Positions 34,701-46,163 of a stretch of DNA of 64,000 nt are shown here, one piece after another. This DNA comes from Xenopus tropicalis (Eukaryota > Chordata > Amphibia > Anura > Pipidae). The position numbers and the translations under genes were made by a program. Position 1 is the stretch's first letter, and each line of letters opens with the position of its first letter. The stretch covers positions 99,414,829-99,478,828 of the forward strand of contig NC_030677.2 in NCBI RefSeq assembly GCF_000004195.4. Reading direction: 5' to 3'. The notes under the pieces are model-generated. The model saw only the letters and a program-made list of their open reading frames with translations, made no database searches and had not been told where the DNA came from.

Positions 34701-36733
34701 TCCACTTTAGAGTGAAGGAACAATTGTGTGACTTTTCCTCACCTTTAAATTGATCCAGCATTTCAGCGTGACCTGCGCCCCCCCCAACATCGTGCTCAAG
34801 CTTGACCTGAAGATGTTTCAAAACTTCCTGAAATGTATAGAGCACAGGATAATACATATTTTTTTACATAAGCTAATTATAGAAAATTGCATGATCAATA
34901 TCTGATCTGCCTAAAATTAATAACAATGCAATCTACAGTATATTTGTTATGTATAGGCACAAGTGCAAGAGTACTTATGGGCACAAGAGCTAGGACAGGA
35001 AGATGCCTACATTCCTACAGTTGCAGCACTGTAGTTAAAGTTGCTGCTGTTAAACTACAATCCAAGCTCATCAGAAAGATGAAGAATAGCCATTCGTCAT
35101 CTTTCCGATGAGGTTGGATTGTATTAAGAACAACCAGAGCTTGCAGGTTGATCAGTCATTTATACTATATTGTCCTAATAAATACTGCATGAAGCTGATG
35201 CTATGAGAAGGCATTTGCCCCTTTCTTCCCCTAAAACTAGCTTTTGCTATTGATCAACATGCTATAAGTTGCTATGACAACTTATAACTTGTCTTTTTTA
35301 TTCTTTATTTTTGGCAGTATTTGAGATGCAGGTCTCTTTTCTTGTTGCTAAGGTCCCATGTAGCAACTTGGAAGTTAATGGCAGATTGGTCTGAACAGAA
35401 AGGGGTTAAAATATTAATGCCAAAAAGAAAAAAAATTCAATAATTAGCCTCCGGACTAATCTGCTTTTTGGTTATCAGGATCAAAGCAAACCACTGAAAT
35501 TATTGTATTGTTATGAATTGTTATTGTTATGAAATAACTGTCTACATCATACTGCTAAACACTTATAGAATTAAGGTGGCCATACATTGAAGAATCTGCT
35601 GTGGGTCATTACACCATATACCCACTTTGAGACGGGCGACATTGGGTTGATCCGAACGTTTGGGCCCCAGGCCAAATCATTAGATCAAAATATGCAGGAC
35701 GTCGGATCAAGGACTGCATCAACGTGCAGTTCTGGACATTGATCCAACAGGAAAATCAAACCTGACCGATCAACATCTGGCTGATTTTTGCCAAATATTA
35801 GTCAGGTGGGCCCATCAGAGGTTGTTTTTTTTCAGCCAATTTATGGAAACCTTTAGGCCTTAAGGTGGATAACAGGGTAATGGAAAAGGAATGGATTACA
35901 AGTATTGGGTTGTCACTAAAATTGCCCATATAGCCTTATTCTAAAGTAAATTGTAATAATAAGCATATGGGCCAGTAGGCTTTCTTCTGGTTGCCCTGTC
36001 TACTGATGTATGAAAGCACATGCATACTGTATGTCTTAAAGCCTTTTCTTTCATTTATAAAAATTTCTACCTTATATTGCAAAAGACATCTCTCACACTG
36101 TACAGTACTATTTATTTTAGTGGGTTAAAATCGTTTAAGTGGGTTAAAATGATACTGACACTTTCCTATAATTGATATGAAAGAGTCTGTATAAATGAGT
36201 CCTGTTTACATTTGTACTCCAGCCTATGGAAGAATCATACAGTAAAATCCCCAGCTAAGCATCACCTGCTGAAACATCTGTCCCCTTTGCTCTTGCGGTA
36301 TTGAGAGGTGGTAAATACCACTGAACAAGAGGTGGCTTAGGGTCAATAGTGTTACAAAAAAATACTGAGGTGTTGCATAATAGTTTGGAATCACTTATAA
36401 GGGTGTTGGCCCTTTTTGCAAGTGCCAAAATAATATCTGCTCCATCAGTAGTGACATTTATTTATTATATTCATTAGATACATTTTGTAGTGTCTACTCA
36501 TATCCTAATTTTGCAGTAATCGTTTTGGACATACTCATTTCCCCTTTTTTATGGACCAAGTCTCATTTTTATATCAGCCTGGCACTGCTTACCTTCATAT
36601 CGGATGTGTCATGTTCAAGTCTGTTTAGCTGGCTGCTATTATCCTTCAGCTCTCTTCTTAGGTGGGAATTCTCCTTCTTAAGGTCCTCCACCTGACGAAC
36701 AAGCTGGTCATAGGAGGCAGCAGCGCCCACCAT
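20611..36733 (-). CDS. apc2: Adenomatous polyposis coli protein 2 (14 coding exons, 2317 residues)
   Basis: Exons, 5' to 3' on the - strand: 36733-36593, 34827-34743, 34434-34275, 33587-33479, 32977-32864, 31466-31383, 29721-29638, 29440-29062, 28871-28782, 27874-27735, 27640-27563, 27447-27331, 26932-26718, 25768-20611. All have GT/AG borders and matching phases (6954 nt). APC2 is a cytoplasmic scaffold that promotes beta-catenin turnover in Wnt signalling and binds the cytoskeleton. Residues 1-55 are a coiled coil (YDQLVRQVEDLKKENSHLRR). Residues ~265-720 are armadillo repeats. Beta-catenin 20-mer repeats follow (VEGTPICFSRCSSLSSLS ~1087, ETPLVMSRCSSVSSLGS ~1194, VEKPTENFSCASSLSAL ~1302, EGTPVNFSSAASLSD ~1452). 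An Axin-binding SAMP motif (ECINSAMPSRLR) is near 1385. The tail is basic and Ser/Pro-rich, with no APC-type PDZ ligand. The start MVGAAASYDQ follows an acceptor, so leader exons lie upstream. Size matches human APC2 (about 2303 residues). Confidence 0.97.
25769..26717 (-). other. apc2 intron before the last exon
   Basis: No exon-like segment. Poly(A)/poly(T) stretches at 25890-25985, and 'cctttaacac' T2-like debris at 26050. The frames at 26180-26567 have no recognisable domain. Confidence 0.5.
27190..27282. mobile_element. Short internally deleted MITE with ACAGGTATGGGATC ends, in an apc2 intron
   Basis: Both inverted ends are present within about 90 bp: tacaggtatgggatcagtta on the left and gatcccatacctgta on the right. 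Only fragments of the usual interior remain ('accttgta'). It is a minimal copy of the family at 43277-43592. Confidence 0.85.
27875..28781 (-). other. apc2 intron, no exon or bounded repeat recognised
   Basis: G-run at 27932-27942. 'acttctcctttaaaataatg' near 28350 may be a T2-type end. Otherwise unremarkable. Confidence 0.45.
30424..30467. repeat. Perfect 44-bp palindrome in an apc2 intron
   Basis: Arms of 22 bp (ggtttttaaaaagaagatcc, then ac|gt at the centre) pair without spacer; the centre is cacgtg. It probably belongs to the repeat that continues to about 30850 with 'acgaaacgcgtaaggcttct'. Confidence 0.95.
30700..30860. repeat. 'gaaacgcgt'-type interspersed repeat fragment
   Basis: The core 'tacgaaacgcgtaaggctt' matches, in opposite or same sense, cores at 4884 and 11811. 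Ends were not resolved. Confidence 0.5.
30994..31276. mobile_element. MITE related to the element at 10692-10960
   Basis: It shares 'aaaagattttgatcgggcgc', 'atcctattgtttctacctcc' and 'atcgccacgtgt' with the copy at 10692. Its left end is rearranged. It lies in the intron between two apc2 exons. Confidence 0.8.
31660..31910. repeat. Imperfect direct repeat in an apc2 intron
   Basis: The block 'accttcaagctaaatttcc' with 'cagcaaat' upstream occurs twice, near 31706-31765 and 31846-31900, about 140 bp apart. This is a simple local duplication; no mobile-element ends are seen. Confidence 0.6.
32248..32475. mobile_element. hAT MITE in an apc2 intron, 8-bp TSD TTAGTATA/TTAGCATA
   Basis: The element is 32256-32467, from CAGTGTCAGACTGGCCC to GTTCAACACTG. 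The flanking octamers TTAGTATA and TTAGCATA differ at one base, as expected for an older insertion. No coding content. Confidence 0.75.
32978..33478 (-). other. apc2 intron, nothing recognised
   Basis: Purine-rich near 32985-33025, otherwise plain intronic sequence. Confidence 0.45.
33588..34274 (-). other. apc2 intron, nothing recognised
   Basis: A short tandem 'tttggccctttacc' duplication lies near 34005-34045. No exon or bounded repeat is visible. Confidence 0.45.
34828..36592 (-). other. apc2 intron 1 (between first two coding exons) with a MITE
   Basis: A hairpin lies at 35056-35115 ('aatccaagctcatcagaaag' against 'ctttccgatgaggttggatt'). A MITE with 'aaggtggccatacattg' ends lies at 35574-35872. 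No additional apc2 exon was found. Confidence 0.5.
35574..35872. mobile_element. MITE of the 'GGTGGCCATACA' family
   Basis: The left end is ttaaggtggccatacattga. The interior 'ggccccaggccaaatcatt' and 'gaccgatcaacatctggctg' correspond, reversed, to the copy at 45100-45450. The right end is eroded. Confidence 0.65.
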
Positions 36734-39700
36734 TCCGACCCTTGCACACACCTGTATGAACCATAGAGTTTACCTAAAGTTCCTCCCACATAAATATAAA
36801 CACAGCAACATTGTATTTTTATGCAGTGCCTAGCATATTGACCATTCAATTTGCTCATGCTGCCCTCCAAAATAAGCCCACACGCATTGTTTTAGCTAAC
36901 AATAATGTATTAACAACAAGCCTTTTTAGCGTAGTCAGAGACACTGTATTCACTGCTCTGAATATTTATACTAGCTATGTCATTTTTTTAGCCATCATAT
37001 GTTTCAAAACTAATCTGTCCCTGGCAGAGAATGTGTTAATCCGTGACTTATCTCTCTGGCAGAGTAGGAATTAATCAGTTCTGGAGCAGCGTATATGTGA
37101 TGTCACTGTCTGAGGATAAAAATTCAATTCTACCTCCCCCCTTTTTCTAAACTGTGCTTACAGCCAACCAATCAGTGGAAGTCGACATCTAAAAGATACC
37201 ATGGTAACAGCCAATGGTTATGTAGAGATCAAACTCAAGCAATCAGATGAGACAAGGAGAAACAATTCATGCCCTGTTACTAAGTGACAGATTTTTTTTT
37301 TTTAATTCACCATCATAAAGAAAAAAGTGGGTCATTCCTGGTTCATTACATAGTCTAAATGACCTAGCCACTGCAGACATTAAGGAAAATACACCACTCT
37401 TTTCACCGGTCTCATCCCTTAGGGATATACCTATTCTATAAATGTGAGCAGTGTACCATTAAAAATAACACACAGCGCTTTAAAATGCATCCAACCATAA
37501 CAAGATTACAATGACAAAAACACATTTAATGGAGAATGTTCAAAAATGCATTAATGTACACAGTCCTAACAAAAAATAGATGGTCTAATTTTTACAAATG
37601 CTCTTAAAAACATATGGCCCTACAGCACTGCTGATACACTATGAAGGTTCATTCATGCAAGAAATGCAAGCCTCTGGCACAAGCTTGGATCTAGTGACCA
37701 TCTGTGGTACATGTAGAAATTAATGAGTTTTCCTAAATTAGCTGTCAGCATACAGAATCCTCTTGGGCCCAGAGGTCTATTAACAAGTGAATTGCCCTTC
37801 ATAGCTTTGGTTATAATATTTTACCTATGGTTGTTTAAAAGCAATGCTGAGTAACAGTAAAGCATGTGATCCAAAATGCCTGATTCACAGGGTTAAAAAT
37901 ACTGTTTCTGGCAAATGCATGATCTATTAGGATAAGGTGCAAATCATTTACCAAGGCAAAAAAAAAGCGTAGATTTTTATTTTTTTGACAGCGTTCCCTG
38001 GGCAGCTCTCAGAAACATAGAAAAGATGTGTCTAGGCGGGAAGCAGAACAAGGACTCCATTATAATAGGAATAAAATCATCTCTGTTAGCGCCACCTCCT
38101 CTCACACAGAGACGGCTCTCTCCCACCCTCTTCCCCCAGTCTCCCAGGCCTTAGCTCACCAGATACACATTAAGGCATTTGCATTAGGAACAATTAGGAG
38201 GCCATCCTGGGACTAAGGAAATGCACATAAAGAATGCAGGAGCTTGGAACGTGAAAGATTATTTTCAGCACCTTGGACAGATGTGGGGGCCACAAAACCT
38301 TAGGGAGCCATTTGCACAGTCCTGCAATATGGAGACATGTATACAGAATATGCCGAGCAACACAAAATAATAAATTAGAGCAGGTACAAAAGTCCAGTTT
38401 GTTAGAAGCTATTGTCAATAGGAACTAATCATATTCTATGTCCAGTAATTTGCCTTGCAGTAGATAAATGAACGAGATTTCTTATTCACAGGTCAATGAA
38501 AATACACATGCTGCATAGCACATTTACATTTTTTTGTTGTTAAATCAAACCCAAAGCATTGAGATTTATGCATTATATCCCACGGGTATAACAGCCAAAT
38601 TGGAATCCTTGAAAGTCATAGGTTCACAGTGGGAGAACAACAAGGTCTTCTGGTCGTAATGATTACTGAGGAGTAAATAGGTGCCTCCAGCAACATTAAG
38701 GCATTTACAGGGAGGACTGAAATGTAATGGTATTGCTTATTGAATTTCAAGCCCTGGCAGATCCCAACTGCATTGTATAATGATATTAACTGTATAAGCC
38801 CAGGTATTGCAATACACTTCTGCCTTTTAAATTAGCTCCAGACAGAAACAAGGAACTGGAATGCAAAACTGCAGCCACAACCTGCTGTGATCTACCATCA
38901 GAAAGCAAAATGACATAAACAATACCATACAGTATGTGCTACTGAATAACAACAAGTAGGGTGTGGATTGCCAGGCTTCAGCCCATTGACTCTAGTCAAC
39001 TACAGCTTTCAACATTCCTTATACAACTGCAGGCTGTTACAGGATGCCATTGTAATACCTGGCAAGGCTGGAGTGCCTCAAGTTTGACATAGAACCATCA
39101 GACACTGATCATCTAACTATAACAGGAAACAATTCAGAATTTAAAAAAACAAAGAGCATTTTGTATCTTTCTAACAAGACCTAATTCTTATTTTATTTAT
39201 AATTTAGTTTAATCCCTAGAAAAATAACATCTCTGTTTTCTCCATGGGTTAATTAAACACAAATAACATCAGTTAATTAGTATTTCATATTTTGACATAA
39301 AGGAAACTGTTGACACACAAAATACAGGCCATGGCAGGATTCTTAAAAATACCTTGCAAACAAAATGGCCATATTAGCTCTGCAAACATCTAAAATGTAC
39401 AGTGCAAAACAAATGTGTACAGAAAATAAAGTGAAATGGAAGCAAAAAAACCACAGTACAACATTCGAAGCCACAGAGGGTAAAATGGGTGTTCCTCGCA
39501 AGTGTGTTTTGCTTTCCATCAATAAAAGTCAATAAATCATTTTTGTTAATTTAGACAGATGGCACTAACTGGGGGCAGTGTGCTAGCACTGGTGATAGCA
39601 GTGGAATAAATAGTAACTCTGCCCTGGTGTATAAATCATTTATTGTAATGATTTATGTGTCCATATGTTCTTAAACAGGCCCACAGATTTACAATACATC

Positions 39701-40199
39701 ATCCTGTTATAATAGTCAGTGACGGCATAACAAAAAGATATATAAGCATCACATATTTTATTTCCTTACTAATAACATACAGACAACCGGAAAGAATGAG
39801 CATTTATAACGTTATCTTCATGCAGAGATATAGATTCCAAAGGCAGCTATGGACTGTGGGTGTGAAAAAAGAGGTAAAGATGTATCACTTCAAGTGTAAT
39901 ATTTAACTGTTGTCCCTATACTTGCACATATCCATGATAAACGGCTATAAGAGTGATAAAAAAAAATCTGTGATGCATTATCACTTGCCTGTTGTAAGGT
40001 GAAAATGGTGTGAAATGGTGACTGTTTTCAGGTGTTAAAGCTGGAAGTTTTTCTCAGTAAGATGAATTTTTGAACCCTTTAGTAAATCTAGCTAAAATAT
40101 TACAAGATGCATTAAAGCCCTGTATACACTTCTTGACTAGAACTAAAGTCAGTACAATATTTATCTGTTGCCACTGAAAAACACAGTGGTCTGGGTACT

Positions 40200-40500
40200 G
40201 CCCCAGAGAGTCTGTGACTTTTCAGCTCCTGTTATCTGAAAGCTCAGAATTACGGGAAGGCGAAGGCCATCTCCCATACACTCCATTATAATCAAATAAT
40301 TCTAGTTTTTAAAAATTGATTTCCCTTTTCTCTGTAATAATAAAACAGTACCTTGTACTTGATTCCAACTAAGGCAAAACTTTTTTTTTAATTTTTAAAT
40401 TACATTTTAGAAGACATGGTGATTTAAATTATGGAAAGACCCCTTATCTGGAAAACACCAGGTCCCAAGCATTCTGGATAACAGGTCCCGTACCTGTATA
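40200..40500. mobile_element. MITE with right end GGTCCCGTACCTGTATA
   Basis: It shares 'taataataaaacagtacctt' and the end 'aggtcccgtacctgtata' with the family at 43277. The left end is eroded ('ctcctgttatctgaaagctc'). Confidence 0.7.
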
Positions 40501-40751
40501 ACATGTAATGGGATGCGGCAGGTGTTATAGAAGAAGGGGCAGGCTGGATATCCCTGTGTTGCACTCACTGCCGGTGTGTAATCTTGTAATTCATTTTAAA
40601 AATATATATTTTGTTTATCTATTTATATTTTGTAAGGGAAAAGCTTTTTATTTAGTGGTATGAAATTGTACCCTGCCTCTTCCCTGTTAAGATGAAAATG
40701 CTTAAAAGTAAAATAGCACAGCTAGCACCATAGCCCCTTAATGTTATTGGT

Positions 40752-41105
40752 ACAGGTATGGGACCAGTTATCCGGAAACCTGTTATCTAGAAAGTTCAGA
40801 ATTCTGGGAAGGCCATCTCCCACAGACTCACTTTTAATAAAATAATAAACATTTTTAAAAATAATTTTCTTTTTCTCTCTAATAATAAAACAGTACCTTG
40901 TACTTGCATGCCCCTCTCCAGATAAGGGGTCTTTCCACAATTTGGATCTCCATGCCTTAAGTCTACTAAAAAATCATTTATTAAACCCAAAAGTATTGAT
41001 TTGCCATCAATAAGGATTAATTATACTTTGGTTGGGATTGAGTTCAAGGTATTGATTTATTATTACAGAGAAAAAGAAAAAAATGTGAATTATTTTATTA
41101 AAATT
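40752..41105. mobile_element. MITE with left end ACAGGTATGGGACC, possibly two fused copies
   Basis: It begins tacaggtatgggaccagtta and contains 'gaaggccatctcccacagac' and 'taataataaaacagtacctt'. After 'aataaggattaattatactt' the sequence continues into the mirrored half ('ttgatttattattacagaga'), which would correspond to the opposite arm. The right terminal repeat is missing. Confidence 0.7.
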
Positions 41106-41380
41106 AAGCCTAATTTAGCTTCCTTAAAAACTTTGCAACATTTCTGTAACTCATTAGGGTCAAACAGGAGTCCTGATTTCAACCAGAGTTTTCTTCAAGA
41201 ATACATAAAAAAGAAAGCCAACAGGATATATTGTGTCATGTGCAGCACTATTTCTCCTGTGGTACCTCTTATACAGATGGTTATACTATTAATATAAACT
41301 GAATGGTTAATTTATACCATCAGGATCTTTCTGCATTTTATAAGAATCATCAACATAATCTGTTTCCCTTTCCCTCATAC

Positions 41381-41454
41381 CTCCATTCTGTAATCCAAAA
41401 AGGCAGCTTGCTGATTGCTACAAACAACCAAAGGAATCCTCCAGGGGCTTCATC
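41381..41454 (-). other. Candidate 5' untranslated exon of apc2
   Basis: On the - strand a 74-bp segment is bounded by a good acceptor (ttttctcttcag) and donor (GGAG|gtatgagg). It holds a short upstream frame (ATGAAGCCC..., 11 codons, ending TAG). It lies 4.6 kb upstream of the apc2 initiator exon, which itself starts with an acceptor. The assignment is inference; no conserved coding potential supports it. Confidence 0.35.
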
Positions 41455-43276
41455 CTGAAGAGAAAACAATTCAGAATTTAGATTTACAGTGGAAATAAAA
41501 ACCAACAGAAACATTTCCATGAATGTGGCCTGATGTGCAGCACGTAAAGAGCTTCTATTTTAATTAATGCTTTTAAATGAGGCCTCACCCATGTATCCTG
41601 CTGCAATGTTAGGCCCCATGTATACACAACTATATCAATACACCCATTTCAGTTTCACCAGCTGATGCTATTATAAACATCCTCCCATAAGCAAAATCCC
41701 CCCGAGCGCACATAATGAAACCATCTCATTAAACCACAGATAGCTCTAACGCTAGTCATCCTGTCATTAACCTTCAGTTAACTCTTCCACAGATTTCCCA
41801 CTGTACAATATTTCTTTACCTGCCACCCAATACAAACATTTAGCTATTTTAATACTATCATTGTACACCTGTTTTTATGTTTTCCATATCTTTGTATCCC
41901 AGCTGCTCTGTGGACACCCTGCTGTATTGCTGCACCTCCCTACTATTCCTGATGCGCAGCTCTGATACTACACCTTTCTGCTATTCTTCGCTTTTGTGTG
42001 ATTCAGCCCATCGGCATCAGTATTATACCAGATTTCTGCACACCAGTCACTGAAATTTGTTATAATAATCTATGCAAGTGTTCCACCACTGGCCCTGTAC
42101 CCCACTCCTGTACTTCCGTTTGCTATTACAGTATCCAAGGGAGACCGCCTATTCACCTCTTGATTTCTTTGTCTGATGGCAAAATAAATCCGTTCTGCCC
42201 TGTGCAAGAGGCAACAAGCCAACCAGATCTGCCATGCCCTGAAATCTCTTATTTCTTACTCCTGCCCCTGAAACTCTCCTTGTACCTTTAAGGTAAAAAA
42301 AAAATCAGTTTGTATTCAGGGTATGAGATCCAGCTTTCTCCATTATTAATCAGGATGGCCGAGCCAGAGGCAGCTTCCATTTAATATGCAGCTCAGGAAG
42401 AAGAAATAACAGCAGGAACAAAATAAGAGCCTAGAACACAAAGCCCTTGTATCACCACATTATATGTCCTTTATGTCCATCTGACAAAAGAATATTCTGT
42501 TTCTCACCTGCTCTGATGCAGAAAATAGGAGGGATGCTGAAATATCCTATATCCACAGCGGAGTATTTTGCTGCCTCCATGGATTCCTCCTCTTCTCTCC
42601 CTCCTCCTTTCTCTCAGCCTGTCTATTCCTCCTCCCTTTCCACTGCATCCCTCAAGCCCTCCTCTGTCACTACCCCCTTACTGCTTCTGTATCATGCTTT
42701 CTTTCCACATCTATTTATCACTGAGTCCATTAATCCTGTACCATTATTTCTTCTCCTTCATAACCCTGTACATTATTTCCTCCCATCTCCTATGTAACCT
42801 TTGTCACCCTGTTTCTCCTTTCTTTAAATCCTTCCTTCCCTGCATGTCCTGCCTCCCCCACCCTCAGCTATCTTCCCTGACTGTAGTCCCTTGCTTTGCC
42901 TCTCATCTGTTAATATTGCTTAGCTTGACTGTATTTATTTTTAATCATAAAAACGCAGAACATGAGGGGGGAAAAAAGAAACAATATTTCTTTAGGCTGG
43001 ATTTCAACCATTGTTCATAATTTCACCTTGTTTAAAGAGTTACAGCTGAATATGACTATATGTAGATGAATCAAACTCTACAGGAGTGGTAAACAGGAGT
43101 TTAACACTCCTGTGGGAAGCTAAAGAATATTTGGGGAGAAAAATGAGCAAAGAAAGCATGAATTTGAACCACTGTTTTGCTAAAATACAGTAAAGTTATC
43201 AATATGATATAGAGCATTTTATAAGGCTCTATAACACTAGATAGCCATTATTATGTTTTTTAAGGGTTTCATTTCA
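41455..43276. other. Intergenic; possible apc2 promoter area
   Basis: 42540-42900 is strongly pyrimidine-rich on the + strand (GA-rich on the - strand). No CpG island. The long frames here are side effects of CT-rich composition. No gene is supported. Confidence 0.35.
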
Positions 43277-43592
43277 TGTACAGATATGGGACCTGTTACC
43301 TGGAATGGTTGGGATCTTTGGATCAGCATACTAAAATCATTAAACTACTATACAATCATACTAAAAATCATTTAAAATATTAAATAAACCAAATAGGATT
43401 GTTTTGCCTTCAGTACAATACATCTTATTTGGGATCAAGTACAAAGTACTGTTTTATTATTACAGAGAAAAGGGAAATCATTTTTTAAAACTGTTATGAT
43501 CTGATTAAAATGGAGTCTATGTCAGATGGCCTTCCCATAATTCAGAGCTTTCTGCATAATGGGTTCCCGGATGACGGATCCCATACCTGTAT
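43277..43592. mobile_element. MITE with ACAGATATGGGACC / GGATCCCATACCTGT ends
   Basis: The most complete copy of this family in the window, with both inverted termini and the diagnostic interior 'gtactgttttattattacag' and 'aaaatggagtctatg'. No target duplication longer than 2-3 bp is evident. Confidence 0.85.
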
Positions 43593-44635
43593 TTATCTAT
43601 CTATAAATCTTGTATTACGATAACAAAAAAGTCACACCAAAATGTTTAAAAACAGCTGTAGGCTACACAGGTGACAGATCTCTTTGTAACAGGTATAGCA
43701 TAGTATCGTGATTCTGATCCAGTTTTAATCCACTTCAACCGTTATACAGATGTAGATCAAGTTATGGCTCTCAACAAGATCCCCTTATATATTAAAATAT
43801 AGATTTCATATCCCCTTTAACGCTTTTTCTCCATTGTAAACAATCCTAACTTAGCTACCCATTCTTCATAACTAAGACCCTCTATACTATTGCTTAAACA
43901 CTCTTCTCTGGACTTTCTCACTGTCTGTTTACATGAGGCCTTACCAATACTTTGTAATAAGGAAGAATGCCCTCTTCATACATTAAGCAATACTCCATCT
44001 TATATGTGACAACAATACCATGCTGGGCTACCAACATTACTACTATGCAGTGTTGATCAGGGGGCAGGTCCAATTGCCCATTTAGGATGAGAATTATTTT
44101 TTTCCCCGGTGTGACTTATTGAAGATGATTTTTATATCTTATTTTTATATTTATGTATATATCTTTCTCAATCACACCTTTTCTTGGTAAGAAAAAAAAA
44201 AAATCTTCTCAAGCTGATGGTTAAACCTCCATTCCTTCAGTCTAGGAGGATTTCACCGGCACTATCATGGGCAAAAAGGTCCTAAAACACATTTTTATGT
44301 TGGATTTGCTTGTATTTGTACAGTATATGTCAAACTTCTCTCTTCTTAGACATCTCATTTTTAACAGTGCTATGTTAAACTGGCCAACCAGGTAGTCCAT
44401 CTTGCAATTAAACTCACTAGTTAGCCATTTATTGCTATTTATTGCTATTTCCTGGTGCTCTGTTTAATCAGACAGAACAGATGGTAAAAATATTACAGCT
44501 GTAATCCACTACTGTAGACAAAGTGCATAAGGACAGGCAGTTTGTTAAGTTTCTTCCCATCATTCAGTGTTTCACCCACAATTCTAAAGTAATTGTGTCT
44601 GCTAAAAAAAATAAATAAAAAAACAGCTCAGGTGC
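43593..44635. other. Intergenic, nothing recognised
   Basis: AT-rich without coding signal or bounded repeat. Confidence 0.45.
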
Positions 44636-44806
44636 ATTGGGGATTATTTAGAAACACAGGGCACATTTTCAGCTGGGCAGTAATCTGTGGCAACCAATCA
44701 GAAGTCTGCTTTCATTGCTATACCTACAGCTGGCTGGAAAAATGTAATCACTTATTGCTATGGGTTACTGCAAAGTTGCCCAGTGTTTATAAATAATCCC
44801 CAATGG
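44636..44806. mobile_element. Short MITE with inverted ends 'ATTGGGGATTATTTA'
   Basis: The left end 'cattggggattatttagaaa' pairs with the right end 'tttataaataatccccaatg'. The interior contains 'gcaaccaatcagaagtctgc'. A related repeat with 'gggctcatttatcaacactg' lies at 51884-52045. Confidence 0.85.
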
Positions 44807-45099
44807 GGAGCAAAATTTTTCGTCAGGCATGGATTCGCAGCAAATTTCCATTTTTTCAAAAACAAAAAGTTTCTCCAGTTCACAAATATTTTGCCATTTC
44901 ACGACAAATTTTCCAGCTACGAGAAACAGGACAGCTTCGCTCAGCACTATTTATAAATGAGCCCCATTATGTTTGTGACAAAACTGGCCTGTGGGTGGGA
45001 TGTGGGTACTAATCACAATTATTTTATGTTGCTGAATCTCTGACTACTCCCAAGACATGTGCCTCATATAAAGCACATTGCAGCAGCCAGTAGCCTGGC

Positions 45100-45450
45100 C
45101 AAAGGTGGCCATACACGGGCTGATTCTAACTGACCTTTAACTGGTCCATTAGACAGATTTGGCAGCTTATCTGCCCATGTATGGGCAGGAACGATGGACC
45201 TGCCCAACCAGCATCTGGCCTGAAATCAGCCAGATCTCGATCGGGCAGGTTTGATTTTTCTGTCGAATCGGGGACCACATCGGCTCGTTGATGCAGCCTC
45301 CGAACCGATGGCGCCTATACCTGCCGTTTTAATTCAATCGTTTGGCCCCAGGGCCAAATGCCCAACACATAGGCGGGGATATCAGAAGAAGATCCACTCA
45401 CTTGGCGACATCGCCATGCGTGCGGACTTTCTGTGTATGGCCACCTTTAG
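45100..45450. mobile_element. MITE of the 'GGTGGCCATACA' family
   Basis: Ends are aaaggtggccatacacgggc and tgtatggccacctttag. Interior palindrome 'atctgcccatgtatgggcag'. Related to 35574-35872 in reverse orientation, and by its ends to 10692-10960. Confidence 0.85.
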
Positions 45451-45539
45451 TCTTTTTAACTGTTAATTTATTTCCACACCCTCAACTGCATAAGATATGG
45501 GACAATGGTCAATAGCAAGTAAAGTACACAGCTTTCTTC

Positions 45540-46163
45540 TCCCTCTGCGCCTCGTCCTTGTGCCTGGAACCTCATTCATGTTAATAGACTTAGCTGACAC
45601 ATTTCCATTCCTCTGCTCCTCACTACATCTCTTCCCTTGTGCCTCCGTATGTTCCTGGCTGACTCCTTCGTTCCTCGCAGAGCAATCGTTTGGTTGCGCC
45701 CCCCACTACTACTGCGGTTTCCTGCCTTAAACCTTTCTGCCTTGCTGCCCCTTACATCTGGAATGCCCTCCCTGATTTCCTCCGGAGGGAATCCTCCCTC
45801 AGTCTTTTTAAAACTAAAGTTAAAGACTACCTTTTGGAGCACTCACCCAGCACCTGATCTGGGAACTAGCACTTATATTGTAATGTCACCCACTGTGACC
45901 TACAGCACTTATATTTGCCTATTTGTGTCTGTTAGTTACCCTCCCACATAGATTGTAAGCTCTACGGGGCAGGGACCTCCTTCCTCTTGTGTCCTCGACT
46001 CTTAACATTGCAGCTGTATTAATCTTGTATTTATTGTTATACTTTGTATTTATCTATTATTATCTTATTAACACCCTGTTTGTATTAATGTATTCTACTG
46101 TACAGCGCTGCGTACATAAGTAGCGCTTTATAAATAAAGATATACATACATACATACATACAC
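45540..46163 (+). mobile_element. 5'-truncated LINE (L2/CR1 type) with (TACA)n tail
   Basis: The sequence corresponds to the last part of a non-LTR reverse-transcriptase frame plus the 3' untranslated region, ending 'agcgctttataaataaag' and then (ataca)n-like repeats to about 46163. A second copy on the - strand at 55735-56200 preserves the frame better (APYIWNALPDFLRRESSLSL). Here frameshifts break the frame into two, so it is a dead copy. Confidence 0.85.

Larger units (their letters stand above)
36734..41380. other. Upstream region of apc2: large leader intron or promoter-distal DNA
   Basis: The stretch directly upstream of the apc2 start codon continues the same exon to about 36751 (acceptor 'catacag'). 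Beyond that I see no coding frame. Two MITE copies at 40200-41105 are listed separately. 37280-37300 has a poly(T) run. Confidence 0.45.

Noticed and set aside
42447..43020. Overlapping frames of 116 and 150 codons
   Set aside because: Side effect of CT-rich, stop-poor sequence; hydrophobic Ser/Leu/Pro composition without conserved motif.
45576..45951. Frames over the LINE at 45.5-46 kb as a possible gene
   Set aside because: They are frameshifted remnants and antisense shadows of a LINE reverse-transcriptase end.
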